The notes under the pieces are model-generated. The model did not search any database. It was not told where the DNA came from and saw only the letters and a list, made by a program, of their open reading frames with translations. DNA of 64,000 nt, from contig NZ_BMTP01000008.1 in NCBI RefSeq assembly GCF_014649735.1, positions 287,891 to 351,890 on the forward strand, given 5' to 3'. Origin of the DNA: Streptomyces lavendofoliae (GTDB lineage Bacteria; Actinomycetota; Actinomycetes; Streptomycetales; Streptomycetaceae). Positions 16,863-25,184 of this stretch are shown here, piece after piece. Numbering within the stretch: position 1 is the first letter of the stretch; every line of letters begins with the position of its first letter. The position numbers and the translations under genes were made by a program.

Positions 16863-18077
16863 ATGATCGAGGCAGTCGGCCTGACGAAGCGCTACGGCGC
16901 CAAGACGGCCGTGTACAACCTTTCCTTCCAGGTGAGGCCGGGGACGGTGACCGGATTCCTGGGACCGAACGGCTCCGGCAAGTCGACGACGATGCGCATG
17001 ATCCTCGGGCTGGACCGGCCGACGTCGGGGCACGTGACCATCGGCGGTCACCCCTTCCGGCAGTTGCCGAACGCTCCCCGTCAGGTGGGCGCCCTGCTGG
17101 ACGCCAAGGCCGTGCACGGCGGGCGCAGCGCGCGCAACCACCTGCTGTCGCTGGCCCAGCTCGCCGGCATCCCGGCCCGCCGGGTGGACGAGGTGCTCGG
17201 GGTCGTCGGCCTCCAGGACGTGGCCCGCAAGCGGTCCAGCGGGTTCTCGCTGGGCATGGGGCAGCGACTCGGCATCGCGGCGGCGCTGCTCGGCGACCCG
17301 CAGGTGCTGCTGTTCGACGAGCCGGTCAACGGCCTGGACCCCGAGGGCATCCTCTGGGTGCGCAACCTGATGAAGGCGCTCGCCGCCGAGGGGCGGACGG
17401 TCTTCGTCTCCTCGCACCTGATGAGCGAGATGGCCCTCACCGCCGAGCACCTGATCGTCATCGGCCGCGGCCAGCTGCTGGCGGACATGAGCGTCAAGGA
17501 CTTCATCTCGGCGAACTCGGCCGACTTCGCCCGGGTGCGCACCCCGCGGACCGAGCCCGCCCAGCGGGAGAAGCTGATGGGCGTGCTCGCGGAGGCCGGC
17601 GGGCAGGTCATGTCCGAGCCGGACGGGGCCCTGCGGGTGACCGGGCTGCCGCTGCCACGGATCAGCGACCTGGCGCACGGCGCCGACGTACGCCTGTGGG
17701 AGCTCTCGCCGCACCAGGCGTCGCTGGAGGAGGCGTACATGCGCCTCACCCAGGGCGCCGTGGACTACCGCTCCACGGCGGACCAGCGGGCCGGGCTGAT
17801 GCAGCAGCCGGACCCGATGGGGTACGCGCCGCCGCCGGTCGTCCCGGAGGTGCCGCAGCAGGGCTGGTACGCCCCGCCGCCGCCCGGACAGAACCCGTAC
17901 GCGGGCGGCGGGCAGCCCGGCGCGCAGCACCCGGTGGCCCAGCCGCCGCACGTGCCGCAGCCGTACCAGGCCGCCCCCGCCGCCCCCGCCGCCCCCACCG
18001 CTCCGCCGGCGGCCCCGGCCGCTCCGCCCGCGCCCGCCGCGGCCCCCGCAGACCTGAGCAAGAGCGAGGACGCCTGA
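16863..18077 (+). CDS. ABC transporter ATP-binding protein, module 2, with Pro/Ala-rich tail
   Basis: A 404-residue ATPase started at ATG (MIEAVGLTKRYGAKTAVYNL). Walker A is GPNGSGKST, Walker B VLLFDEPVNGLDPEG, and the signature FSLGMGQRLGIA is the same variant as in module 1. After the accessory domain (to about residue 305) there is a tail of about 100 residues rich in Pro, Ala and Gln (for example PAAPAAPTAPPAAPAAPPAP), probably disordered, which module 1 lacks. The stop overlaps the next start as TGATG-type coupling. The substrate is unknown. The tail may tether a partner protein (inference). Confidence 0.9.
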   Translation: MIEAVGLTKRYGAKTAVYNLSFQVRPGTVTGFLGPNGSGKSTTMRMILGLDRPTSGHVTIGGHPFRQLPNAPRQVGALLDAKAVHGGRSARNHLLSLAQLAGIPARRVDEVLGVVGLQDVARKRSSGFSLGMGQRLGIAAALLGDPQVLLFDEPVNGLDPEGILWVRNLMKALAAEGRTVFVSSHLMSEMALTAEHLIVIGRGQLLADMSVKDFISANSADFARVRTPRTEPAQREKLMGVLAEAGGQVMSEPDGALRVTGLPLPRISDLAHGADVRLWELSPHQASLEEAYMRLTQGAVDYRSTADQRAGLMQQPDPMGYAPPPVVPEVPQQGWYAPPPPGQNPYAGGGQPGAQHPVAQPPHVPQPYQAAPAAPAAPTAPPAAPAAPPAPAAAPADLSKSEDA

Positions 18078-18889
18078 TGACCACCGCCCCCTACCAGCAG
18101 CATCAGTACACCTCGCCGATCCCGGTGCGCCGCGCGCACCTCGGGGACGCGCTCGCCTCCGAGTGGACCAAGATCCGTTCCGTGCGCTCCACGATGTGGA
18201 CGCTCGGCGTGATGATCCTGCTCATGGTGGGCGTCGGGCTGCTCAGCGTCGTGGCCATCAACGCGACCGACACCGACCTCGGCGACGAGTCCGTCCTCAG
18301 CCTGGGCTTCAACGGCGTGCTGCTCGGCAGCATCTGCGTGGTCACGCTGGGCGTGCTGACCATCTCGTCCGAGTACGGCACGGGCATGATCCGTACGACG
18401 CTGACCGCCTGCCCCAGCCGCAGCCGCGTGCTGGCCGCCAAGGCGATCGTCTTCTTCGCGCTCATCCTGCTGGTCACCGCCGTGACCGCCGGCCTGGTCG
18501 CGGTCCTGCAGACCGCCCTGGTGGACAGCGGCACCGCGACCGGCGAGGAGTGGCTGCGCGCGACGGTCGGCGCCGGGCTGTTCACCGCCGTCCTCGGACT
18601 GCTGGCGCTCGCCGTCGGCGCGCTGGTCCGCCACTCCGCCGGCGCCATCACCATCATGATCGGTGTGATGCTGCTGCCGCTGGTCGCCGGCATCTTCATG
18701 TCGTCGCTGCCGAAGGTGCAGGAGTTCCTGTTCCAGTACTCGCTGCCCAGCCTGCTCATCGCCTTCTACAGCGACAGCGGCCTGATCGAGGGCGGCCCGC
18801 ACGGCTGGACGCCGCTGTGGATCCTGTGCGGCATCACCGCCGTCGCGCTGGCCGGGGCGGCGCTCGCCACGGAGCGGCGCGACGTCTGA
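18077..18889 (+). CDS. ABC transporter permease, module 2
   Basis: A 270-residue permease that begins with a Gln/Pro-rich cytoplasmic leader (MTTAPYQQHQYTSPIPV), then the SEWTKIRSVRSTMWTL motif and six predicted membrane segments. It carries SSEYGTGMIRTTLTA, matching module 1's GTEYSSGMIRTSL. The ATG overlaps the ATPase stop by one base. The two modules probably arose by duplication of an ATPase-permease pair and may form two exporters or one mixed complex (inference). Confidence 0.88.
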   Translation: MTTAPYQQHQYTSPIPVRRAHLGDALASEWTKIRSVRSTMWTLGVMILLMVGVGLLSVVAINATDTDLGDESVLSLGFNGVLLGSICVVTLGVLTISSEYGTGMIRTTLTACPSRSRVLAAKAIVFFALILLVTAVTAGLVAVLQTALVDSGTATGEEWLRATVGAGLFTAVLGLLALAVGALVRHSAGAITIMIGVMLLPLVAGIFMSSLPKVQEFLFQYSLPSLLIAFYSDSGLIEGGPHGWTPLWILCGITAVALAGAALATERRDV

Positions 18890-18903
18890 CCTCCGCCGTC
18901 ACG

Positions 18904-18922
18904 CCCCGCACCGGTGGCGGGG
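18904..18922. terminator. hairpin between convergent genes
   Basis: CCCCGC at 18904-18909 pairs with GCGGGG at 18917-18922 around a 7-base loop. It lies 14 bp after the permease stop and 9 bp from the stop of the convergent small gene, so it may serve both strands. Confidence 0.45.
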
Positions 18923-18930
18923 TCCCGCCT

Positions 18931-19260
18931 TCAGCGGCGGGGCGCGTTACGGGACCGCTGCACCTTCGTGGTGCGGCGGTCCCTCGCGTTCCAGCAGGCC
19001 TTGTGCCAGTGCCGCCGGTCCTCCACGCCCCCGTACTCGGGCCAGGCGACCACGTGCGGCACACCGCCGGGGATCTCCTGGTCGCAGCCGGGGCAGCGGT
19101 ACCGCTTCCCGGCCGCGGCGGCGCCCGCCACGTGCCGTACCGACCAGTCCTCGTCCTGCCAGGTCTCGGTGCGGTGGAAGCTCCCGTACCTCTCACCCGG
19201 CTCGCCGCTGTTCTCGTTCGGCTTCTCGCCGCCACGGGGGCGGTTGCGGCGCGGTGACAC
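18931..19260 (-). CDS. small Cys/His-rich conserved protein, probable zinc binder
   Basis: A 109-residue protein from a GTG with an Arg-rich N-terminus (VSPRRNRPRGGEKPNEN) and a core (about 25-92) holding Cys56-x2-Cys59, His69, His84/His86 and Cys89 (RRHWHKACW). The spacing of the CxxC pair and the HWHKxC motif suggests a single zinc site. Homologues in streptomycetes are often labelled ATP/GTP-binding protein, but no nucleotide-binding motif is visible. It is conserved beside the LLM oxidoreductase gene, from which it is divergent. The function is unknown. Confidence 0.75.
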   Translation of the reverse strand: MSPRRNRPRGGEKPNENSGEPGERYGSFHRTETWQDEDWSVRHVAGAAAAGKRYRCPGCDQEIPGGVPHVVAWPEYGGVEDRRHWHKACWNARDRRTTKVQRSRNAPRR

Positions 19261-19453
19261 GGAACACCTCACTGGGGCGGACGCGGATATGTGCCCGTCC
19301 AGCCTAGAGGCCGCGACTCCGGGTACTCGCGCGGTCCGGTTCGAGTTACCGGAAAATCGCAACAACTTCCCGACCGGCCGTTGCCTTTGGCACCTGCCAG
19401 ACGTTGTTGCCAGTGAGGGGAGCCGCGTCGGCCGGTCAAGGAGGCATAAGGCG

Positions 19454-20488
19454 ATGCGTGTGGGAACGTTTGTACTGGCGGCGCAATTTCCCGGCCAGGG
19501 CCAGGGGGAGACGCTGCACCGCGCGGTGCGGTCGGCGGAGGTGGCCGAGGAGGCCGGACTGGACTCGGTATGGCTGGCCGAGCACCACTTCGTACCGTAC
19601 GGCGTGTGCCCGTCCGCCGTGACGCTCGCCGCGCTGCTGCTCGGACGCACGCGCCGGATCCGGGTCGGGACGGCCGTCAGTGTACTGCCGGCGACCCACC
19701 CCGTGGCGCTGGCCGAGCAGGCTGCGCTGCTGCACATCACCTCCGGCGGGCGGTTCACGCTGGGCGTGGGCCGGGGCGGGCCGTGGGTGGACCTGGAGGT
19801 TTTCGGCGCGGGTCTCGCGGCGTACGAGACGGGATTCCCCGAGTCGCTGGACCTGCTGCTGCGCTGGCTGCGCGAGCCGCGCGTCTCGGCGGAGGGTCCG
19901 CGCCACCGCTTCCGCGAGGTCGCCGTCGTACCGAGGCCGCAGGAGCTCATCGACGGCGATCCGGTGCCGGAGACGGTCGTCGCCTGCACCTCGGCGCGGA
20001 GCGTGCGGCTCGCCGCCGAGCGCTGTCTGCCGATGCTGCTCGGCATGCACTGCGGCGACGAGGAGAAGGCGGACATGGTGACCCTGTGGCGGCGCGAGGC
20101 GCTGGCCGCCGGCCACACCCCGGACGCGGTCGCGCGCGCGGCGGACGGCCATGTGTCGGCGGGCGTGGCACAGATCGCGGACCGTACGGCTGACGCGACG
20201 GAGGCCCTGGTCAAGGCGATGCCCGGCTGGCTGAAGCAGGGGCTGGACGCCCATGTGACCGTGGACGGCAGGCACCGCGCGATGCGGGACCCGCTCGCCT
20301 ACACCGAGCTGCTGTGCCGGCTGCACCCGGTGGGCACCCCCCGGTTGGCGGCGGACCGGCTGGCGGCGACCTCGGAGCGTACGGGCATCACGCGCTTCGC
20401 GCTGCTCGTCGAGGGCTCGGGCGACGTCGCGGCGACGGAGGAGAACGTACGGCGGCTGGGCGCCGAGGTGGCTCCCCGGCTGGTATGA
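19454..20488 (+). CDS. LLM class flavin-dependent oxidoreductase
   Basis: A 344-residue luciferase-like monooxygenase fold protein. The N-terminus MRVGTFVLAAQFPGQGQGET, the AEHHF motif (about residue 42) and TLGVGRGG are typical of this superfamily, which uses FMN or F420. The reaction is probably oxidation of a small organic substrate, which cannot be named. A weak purine-rich site precedes the ATG at 19454; the frame is open upstream but overlaps the divergent gene. A 221-bp repeat element lies 66 bp after the stop. Confidence 0.85.
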   Translation: MRVGTFVLAAQFPGQGQGETLHRAVRSAEVAEEAGLDSVWLAEHHFVPYGVCPSAVTLAALLLGRTRRIRVGTAVSVLPATHPVALAEQAALLHITSGGRFTLGVGRGGPWVDLEVFGAGLAAYETGFPESLDLLLRWLREPRVSAEGPRHRFREVAVVPRPQELIDGDPVPETVVACTSARSVRLAAERCLPMLLGMHCGDEEKADMVTLWRREALAAGHTPDAVARAADGHVSAGVAQIADRTADATEALVKAMPGWLKQGLDAHVTVDGRHRAMRDPLAYTELLCRLHPVGTPRLAADRLAATSERTGITRFALLVEGSGDVAATEENVRRLGAEVAPRLV

Positions 20489-20554
20489 GGACCACCACCG
20501 TGCCGCCGCCCCCGCACCCGTCGCACCCCCCGCGATGCGGAGCGGCAGCACCGG

Positions 20555-20775
20555 GGCGTGTCTTCCGGATCGTGCCGGGCTCGCGCGCCCCGGTGGCACG
20601 CGCGTCCGCGGTGGTGTCGTCGGTCGCCCTCGCCGAGCAGTGGCTCCCTCCTCCCCCTCGCGTCCCCGCGTACCGCGCCGGCTCCCCCACGACGTCGGCC
20701 GCGCTCGACCAGGGGACCCCCACGCTGCCGGGCAGCGGGCCGCCTCCTGATCCGGCCCGATCCAAAAGACACGCC
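20555..20775. repeat. MITE-like element with terminal inverted repeats
   Basis: The ends at 20555-20578 and 20752-20775 are inverted repeats matching at 21 of 24 positions; each starts GGCGTGTCTT. The interior has no credible gene and holds a degenerate palindromic block (about 20660-20740, GGGGGTCCCCTGGTCGAG on the minus strand) of a kind I recall as dispersed in Streptomyces genomes. The left end matches the compact copy at 16609-16666. No target-site duplication is obvious. Its right end is six bases from the stop of the neighbouring minus-strand gene. Confidence 0.65.
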
Positions 20776-20781
20776 AGGGCG

Positions 20782-21174
20782 TCAGCAGTCGCGCAGGGTC
20801 GGCGACTGGTTCAGCAGCTGGGCTCGTACGGAGGTGAAGCGGGCGAGCCGCTCGTCGACCGAGGAGTCCAGCGGGAACACCGCGACGCGGTGGCAGTTCT
20901 GGAATGCCAGACGCACGCCGAAGTGCCGCTGGAGCGCACCGCGGATCGCGTCACTCGCCAGTGCGCGCAGCAGCTGGCCGCGCGCCTGCTCGTCCGGCGG
21001 CGGCGTCTGGTTGTCGGCGAACGCACCGCCGTCCACCTTCAGCTGGGCCACCAGAGAGCTGATCATCTCCCACGCGTAGGGCAGGGAGGTCCGGACGCAG
21101 TCGACGAAGTCGGCTTCGTCGACCTCGCCTCGCTCGGCCTGTTCCAACAGCGCCGGTGAGACGTCGAGCGACAT
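20782..21174 (-). CDS. conserved hypothetical protein of the SCO5389 type
   Basis: A 130-residue acidic, mainly helical protein (MSLDVSPALLEQAERGEVDE) with no signal peptide or membrane segment. A strong GAGGAG site lies six bases before the ATG. The motif AFADNQTPPPDEQARGQLLR at mid-length and the end VRAQLLNQSPTLRDC are distinctive, but I do not recognise a functional family. It is conserved next to nucS in streptomycetes as far as I recall and is divergent from it. The coding part is intact despite the repeat element just beyond its stop. Confidence 0.75.
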   Translation of the reverse strand: MSLDVSPALLEQAERGEVDEADFVDCVRTSLPYAWEMISSLVAQLKVDGGAFADNQTPPPDEQARGQLLRALASDAIRGALQRHFGVRLAFQNCHRVAVFPLDSSVDERLARFTSVRAQLLNQSPTLRDC

Positions 21175-21393
21175 GGGTTCTCCTCTCGCGACCCCGGGGA
21201 CCGGGGTCTTACGGGCAGGGAGGGAGGACGCCCCCGCACGACACGCTGTGTGCACGAGCGACAACCTCCCGCTTCCACGGTAAGCGCGCTGTCCGGACCG
21301 CACCAGGAGATTGGGTGCACAACCGGCCATGGAAGAACGGGAGTTTAGGACCGAATCGCGCGGAAGAGCGTGTGTCTTGTAGCGTTGCCGACC

Positions 21394-22056
21394 ATGCGTC
21401 TCGTCATCGCCCGCTGCTCCGTGGACTACGCGGGCCGGCTCACCGCCCACCTGCCCTCCGCACCCCGTCTGATCCTGGTAAAGGCCGACGGCAGCGTGTC
21501 CATCCACGCCGACGACCGGGCGTACAAACCGCTCAATTGGATGTCGCCGCCGTGCACCCTCAAGGAGGGTGATGATCGCGTCTGGACCGTGGTGAACAAA
21601 GCGGGCGAGAAACTGATCATCACCATGGAGGAAGTCCTCCATGACTCGTCGCACGAACTGGGCGTCGACCCCGGCCTCATCAAGGACGGCGTGGAAGCGC
21701 ACCTCCAGGAGCTGCTCGCCGACCGGATCGAGACACTCGGCGACGGGTACACGCTCATCCGCCGCGAGTACCCGACCGCCATCGGGCCCGTCGACATCCT
21801 CTGCCGCGACGCGGACGGCGCGACGGTCGCCGTGGAGATCAAGCGGCGCGGGGAGATCGACGGCGTGGAGCAGCTCACCCGCTACCTGGAGCTGCTGAAC
21901 CGCGATCCCCACCTGGCGCCGGTGAAGGGCGTCTTCGCCGCTCAGGAGATCAAGCCGCAGGCGCGGGTGCTGGCGACGGACCGCGGGATCGGGTGCGTGG
22001 TGCTGGACTACGACGCGCTGCGCGGCATCGAGGACGACAAGCTGCGGCTGTTCTGA
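21394..22056 (+). CDS. nucS: mismatch endonuclease NucS
   Basis: A 220-residue nuclease. The N-terminal half is the DNA-binding dimerisation domain (MRLVIARCSVDYAGRLTAHL). The C-terminal half is a RecB-like nuclease with Asp134 (GPVDIL) and the E-x-K motif Glu148-Ile-Lys150 (VAVEIKRRG). NucS (EndoMS) cuts both strands at mismatches and provides mismatch repair in actinobacteria, which lack MutS and MutL; it works with the replication clamp. The length and motifs are those of an active enzyme. It is divergent from the SCO5389-type gene across 219 bp. Confidence 0.95.
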   Translation: MRLVIARCSVDYAGRLTAHLPSAPRLILVKADGSVSIHADDRAYKPLNWMSPPCTLKEGDDRVWTVVNKAGEKLIITMEEVLHDSSHELGVDPGLIKDGVEAHLQELLADRIETLGDGYTLIRREYPTAIGPVDILCRDADGATVAVEIKRRGEIDGVEQLTRYLELLNRDPHLAPVKGVFAAQEIKPQARVLATDRGIGCVVLDYDALRGIEDDKLRLF

Positions 22057-22071
22057 GCCCGTCGCGCGTAC

Positions 22072-22099
22072 GGCCCCGGGACGTCACCGTCCCGGGGCC
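22072..22099. terminator. perfect hairpin between nucS and the convergent ATPase gene
   Basis: GGCCCCGGGACG (22072-22083) pairs without mismatch with CGTCCCGGGGCC (22088-22099) around the loop TCAC. It sits centrally in the 53-bp gap between convergent genes, so it probably stops transcription from both sides. Confidence 0.7.
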
Positions 22100-22109
22100 G
22101 CTGCACGTC

Positions 22110-24959
22110 TCAGGCCGCCGTTCCGCCCGCGGTGGGACCACCGCTCGTGGCCGGGGCGCTCTGGGTGGCCCCGCCCGCCCCGCCCGTGGTGTCGGTGCCG
22201 CCGCTGCTGGTGCCGCCGCCGGCCCCGCCCGCGTCGGTCCCGCCGGTGGTGTCCGTCCCCCCGGTGGTGGTGCCTCCGGTGGTGTCCGTGCCGCCCGTGG
22301 GGTCGGTGCCCCCCGTGGGGTCGGTGCCCCCGGTGGTGTCCGTGCCGCCCGTGGGGTCCGTGCCGCCCGTCGTCGGGGACGAGGTGCCCCCGGTCGTGGG
22401 TGAGCCGGTGCCGCCGGTGGTGGGCGAGGACGTGCCGCCGGTGGTCGGGGAGCCGGTGCCGCCGGTCGTGGGCGAGGTCGTCCCGCCCGTGGTGGCGGAC
22501 GTGCCGCCGGTGGTCGGGGTGCCGCCGGTGGCGGTGCCCCCGCTCGTGGCGGACGGGTCGCCCGACGGGCTGGACGGGGTGCCCGCCGCACCACTCTCGC
22601 CCGGTGCCGACGGGGTGCCGGACCCACCGGAGGTGCCGGAGCCCGGGCCGTACCCGCCGGTGCCGCCGTCGCCGCCGCCGTCACCGGGGTCCCGGGTGGA
22701 ACCCTGGGCCGGCTCGTCCGCGTCGAGGCCCCCGGCGCCGCCGCTCTCGTCGGCCGACCGGTCGGACGTGACCCGCCGCGAGCCGCCGTTGCCGTCGTCA
22801 CCGCCCGCGGTCGCCCCGAGGGTCACCACCGTGCCGAGGACGGCCGCGAGGACGGCGCCCGCACCGGCGGCGACCAGATTGCGTCGCGCGCCGCTCAGGA
22901 TGGTGCGCCGCGTCGTCGCCCCGGACGCGGCGCCGGGGGCGGGGACCCGCGTTCCGCCGGACGGGCCCTGACGGGAGGTGAGCGTCCCGGTCGCACCGCC
23001 CGGGCCCGGCGGCAGGGCCGCTGCCCCCGGCGTGCGCGCCAGGGCCGCGGGCACGCCGCCGGGCGGGGACGCCGGCCCCTCGTGCCGCGCCACGGGCGGC
23101 TCCTCGCCCGCCACCGCCGGACCGCCCGGCAGCGGCCCGCGCTCGCGGTCCACGACCAGGGCCAGGGCGCGCCGGCCCGCCACCGTGCCGCGCTTGTCGG
23201 CGAGCGCGCCACGCATGGCGATCGACGCCTCCAGCTCGGCGCGGGCCCGGTCCAGGTTGCCGGCGCACAGCGCGAGGACGCCCAACTCGTGGTGGAAGTA
23301 CGCCTCCTCGGCCACCTCGCCCGCGTACCGGGCGGCCTCGGCACCGGCGCGCAGCGCCCGCTCCCAGGCCCCCCAGTGCAGCCCGGCCGCGAAGGCGGGG
23401 GCGGCGCTGCGGGCGAGCACGACCGCCGTGTCGGCGTACCCCTCCTCCTCGGTGTCGGACGAGGAAGCGGAGGCGGAGGCGGAGGCGGAGGAACCGGACG
23501 CTCCGGAGCCGCCGGTGCCCCCGAAGACGCCCGAGACGTCCGTGGAGCCGGAGGCGGAGCCTGAGCCGGCGCCTCCGCCGGTGTCGGCGGCGGCCTTCAC
23601 CAGGGCCGTCATCGCGGCCAGGACGGCGTCCGCCTCGGCCACCGCCCGCTCGGGGCTGACCGAGGGGTGCCCGACCCACCAGGCGTAGTGCGCGGCGGCG
23701 GTGTGGGCGCGGTCGGCGGCGCCGTCGTCGTAGCCCTCCGCGACGAGCTGCGCCGGCACCCCGGCGGCGAGCCGGTAGCGGGTGCCGACCGGGCTGAGCA
23801 GCCCGCAGCGCAGCAGCTCGCCGAGCGCCGCGTCGGCGTGGGTGTCGTTGACGAGCGCCGGCAGGTGCGCCTGGTGCGGTACCTCGCCGCCGAGGGCGAC
23901 CGCGAAGCGGAGCGTCTCGCGGGCGGCCTCGGAGAGCCGGGAGGCGAGCAGCGGAGCCGGCGCCGCGCCGTCACGGAGGGATGGCAGGGGTGCCTCGCGG
24001 ACGTCGGTGAAGACGTTGTCCTCGTCGTCGTCCTCGGACGGTCCTGAGTGCAGCTCGTCGCGCTGCCGCAGCAGAGCGCCGGCCTGGACGAAGCGCAGGG
24101 GCAGGCCCTCGGACTCGAACCAGAGGTCGCCGGCCCAGTTGGCCTCGTCGTCGGTGAGCGGCCGGTCGACGCCGCGCTCCAGGAGCTCCAGCGCGGAACC
24201 GCGGTCCAGTCCGGAGAGGAACACCTCTTCGAGGGGGGACTCGGGGGACGGCGCGGCGACGTCCGGCGTGGCGGCGAGCAGGAAGGCGCACTCGGGGGTG
24301 GCGTCGAGGAGCTCGTCCAGCGCGGCGCCGCCGAACTCCAGGTCGTCGAGGACGACGACGGCGCCGATGGCGTGGACGGCGGCCTTGAGCCCGTCGCGGT
24401 CGGGGCGGTGGGCCGGCGCGCGGTGGACGGCGGCGAACAGCTCGTGCAGCAGCTCGGTGGGCGTGCGGTGGTGGCCGGAGAGCCGTACCACCCCGTCGGG
24501 CGCGAGGCCGGCGCAGTCGGCGGCGACGGCGTCGAGCAGCGCGGTGCGCCCGGACCCGGCCGGGCCGGTCAACCGTACGGAGCGTCCGCGCGACAGCAGC
24601 CGGACCAGCCGCTCGCGCTCCTCCTGGCGTTGCAGCAGGGGCAGCGGCGGGGCCGCGGGCCCGGGGGGCACGGGCGGGCCGGCCGTGCGGGCCAGGTCGG
24701 CGCGCTCCTCGGGCGTGTGGCGGCCGGGCGTCTCCGGCCGGCGCCCGGGCGGACAGGGCTCGATCTCGCTGCCGTCTATGGGGTTGATGGTGAGCAGGAG
24801 GTCGCCCGAGACGAGCTGGGCCGTCCTGGCCGGGCCCGGCGGTGCGCCGCCCTGCCCGGAAGGGGGCGTGGAGCCGCCGTCGCGCGTGGTGCGCGGGCGG
24901 CCGTCGCCGTCGCGGTCGTCGTGGCCGAAGTCTTCCGGTCCCCGGGTGATCGGGTCCAT
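22110..24959 (-). CDS. large ATPase-like membrane protein with Gly/Thr repeat tail
   Basis: A 949-residue protein starting at ATG (MDPITRGPEDFGHDD). After a disordered leader (1-105) comes a STAND/AAA-like NTPase region with a P-loop GPAGSGRT (132-139), where the usual Lys is Arg, and a Walker B-like VVVLDDLEF. Helical repeats follow (about 320-640), with a Gly/Ser linker near 490. A membrane segment (about 685-710) precedes a tail of about 235 residues of GGT-type repeats (SPTTGGT, DPTGGT, DTTGGT). The helical part would be cytoplasmic and the tail outside. Homologues are labelled ATP/GTP-binding; the function is unknown. The region 23461-23560 also encodes a second low-complexity Ser/Ala stretch. 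Confidence 0.8.
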   Translation of the reverse strand: MDPITRGPEDFGHDDRDGDGRPRTTRDGGSTPPSGQGGAPPGPARTAQLVSGDLLLTINPIDGSEIEPCPPGRRPETPGRHTPEERADLARTAGPPVPPGPAAPPLPLLQRQEERERLVRLLSRGRSVRLTGPAGSGRTALLDAVAADCAGLAPDGVVRLSGHHRTPTELLHELFAAVHRAPAHRPDRDGLKAAVHAIGAVVVLDDLEFGGAALDELLDATPECAFLLAATPDVAAPSPESPLEEVFLSGLDRGSALELLERGVDRPLTDDEANWAGDLWFESEGLPLRFVQAGALLRQRDELHSGPSEDDDEDNVFTDVREAPLPSLRDGAAPAPLLASRLSEAARETLRFAVALGGEVPHQAHLPALVNDTHADAALGELLRCGLLSPVGTRYRLAAGVPAQLVAEGYDDGAADRAHTAAAHYAWWVGHPSVSPERAVAEADAVLAAMTALVKAAADTGGGAGSGSASGSTDVSGVFGGTGGSGASGSSASASASASSSDTEEEGYADTAVVLARSAAPAFAAGLHWGAWERALRAGAEAARYAGEVAEEAYFHHELGVLALCAGNLDRARAELEASIAMRGALADKRGTVAGRRALALVVDRERGPLPGGPAVAGEEPPVARHEGPASPPGGVPAALARTPGAAALPPGPGGATGTLTSRQGPSGGTRVPAPGAASGATTRRTILSGARRNLVAAGAGAVLAAVLGTVVTLGATAGGDDGNGGSRRVTSDRSADESGGAGGLDADEPAQGSTRDPGDGGGDGGTGGYGPGSGTSGGSGTPSAPGESGAAGTPSSPSGDPSATSGGTATGGTPTTGGTSATTGGTTSPTTGGTGSPTTGGTSSPTTGGTGSPTTGGTSSPTTGGTDPTGGTDTTGGTDPTGGTDPTGGTDTTGGTTTGGTDTTGGTDAGGAGGGTSSGGTDTTGGAGGATQSAPATSGGPTAGGTAA
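22163..22560 (-). repeat. minisatellite-like coding repeat for GGT units
   Basis: About 400 bp of imperfect tandem repetition encode the extracellular tail of the ATPase-like protein. Two unit types dominate: SPTTGGTG/S (about 24 bp) and DPTGGT or DTTGGT (18 bp). Unit boundaries are multiples of three, so copy number can change without a frameshift. Confidence 0.75.
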
Positions 24960-25124
24960 GGTGAAAGCCCCCAAAAGCGTGGTGCGCCGAAGCCCCTCCC
25001 GGCCTTTCTGCACGCCCGCTGTCGCTTCTGGTCCGGTGCCCGCCGGGTGGGTCCGTCATTCGGCAGGCGACCGAACCCTAGACGTTCGCTCAGTATGAAT
25101 GAAGAGCCGGGGTGGCACGGCGCC

Positions 25125-25142
25125 CAAGACGTCACCGTCTTG
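25125..25142 (-). terminator. hairpin downstream of the STAS gene
   Basis: CAAGACG (25125-25131) pairs with CGTCTTG (25136-25142) around TCAC. It is 43 bp beyond the STAS stop on the minus strand, and the promoter of the ATPase-like gene must lie between it and 24959. Confidence 0.45.
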
Positions 25143-25184
25143 TGAGGATTGGGTGTCCGGGTGCGGTTTACCGGACCCGTACCG

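Noticed and set aside
22132..22971. Plus-strand Pro/Val repeat frame
   Set aside because: It is the antisense of the Gly/Thr repeat tail of the ATPase-like gene. It has no start signal and no independent support.
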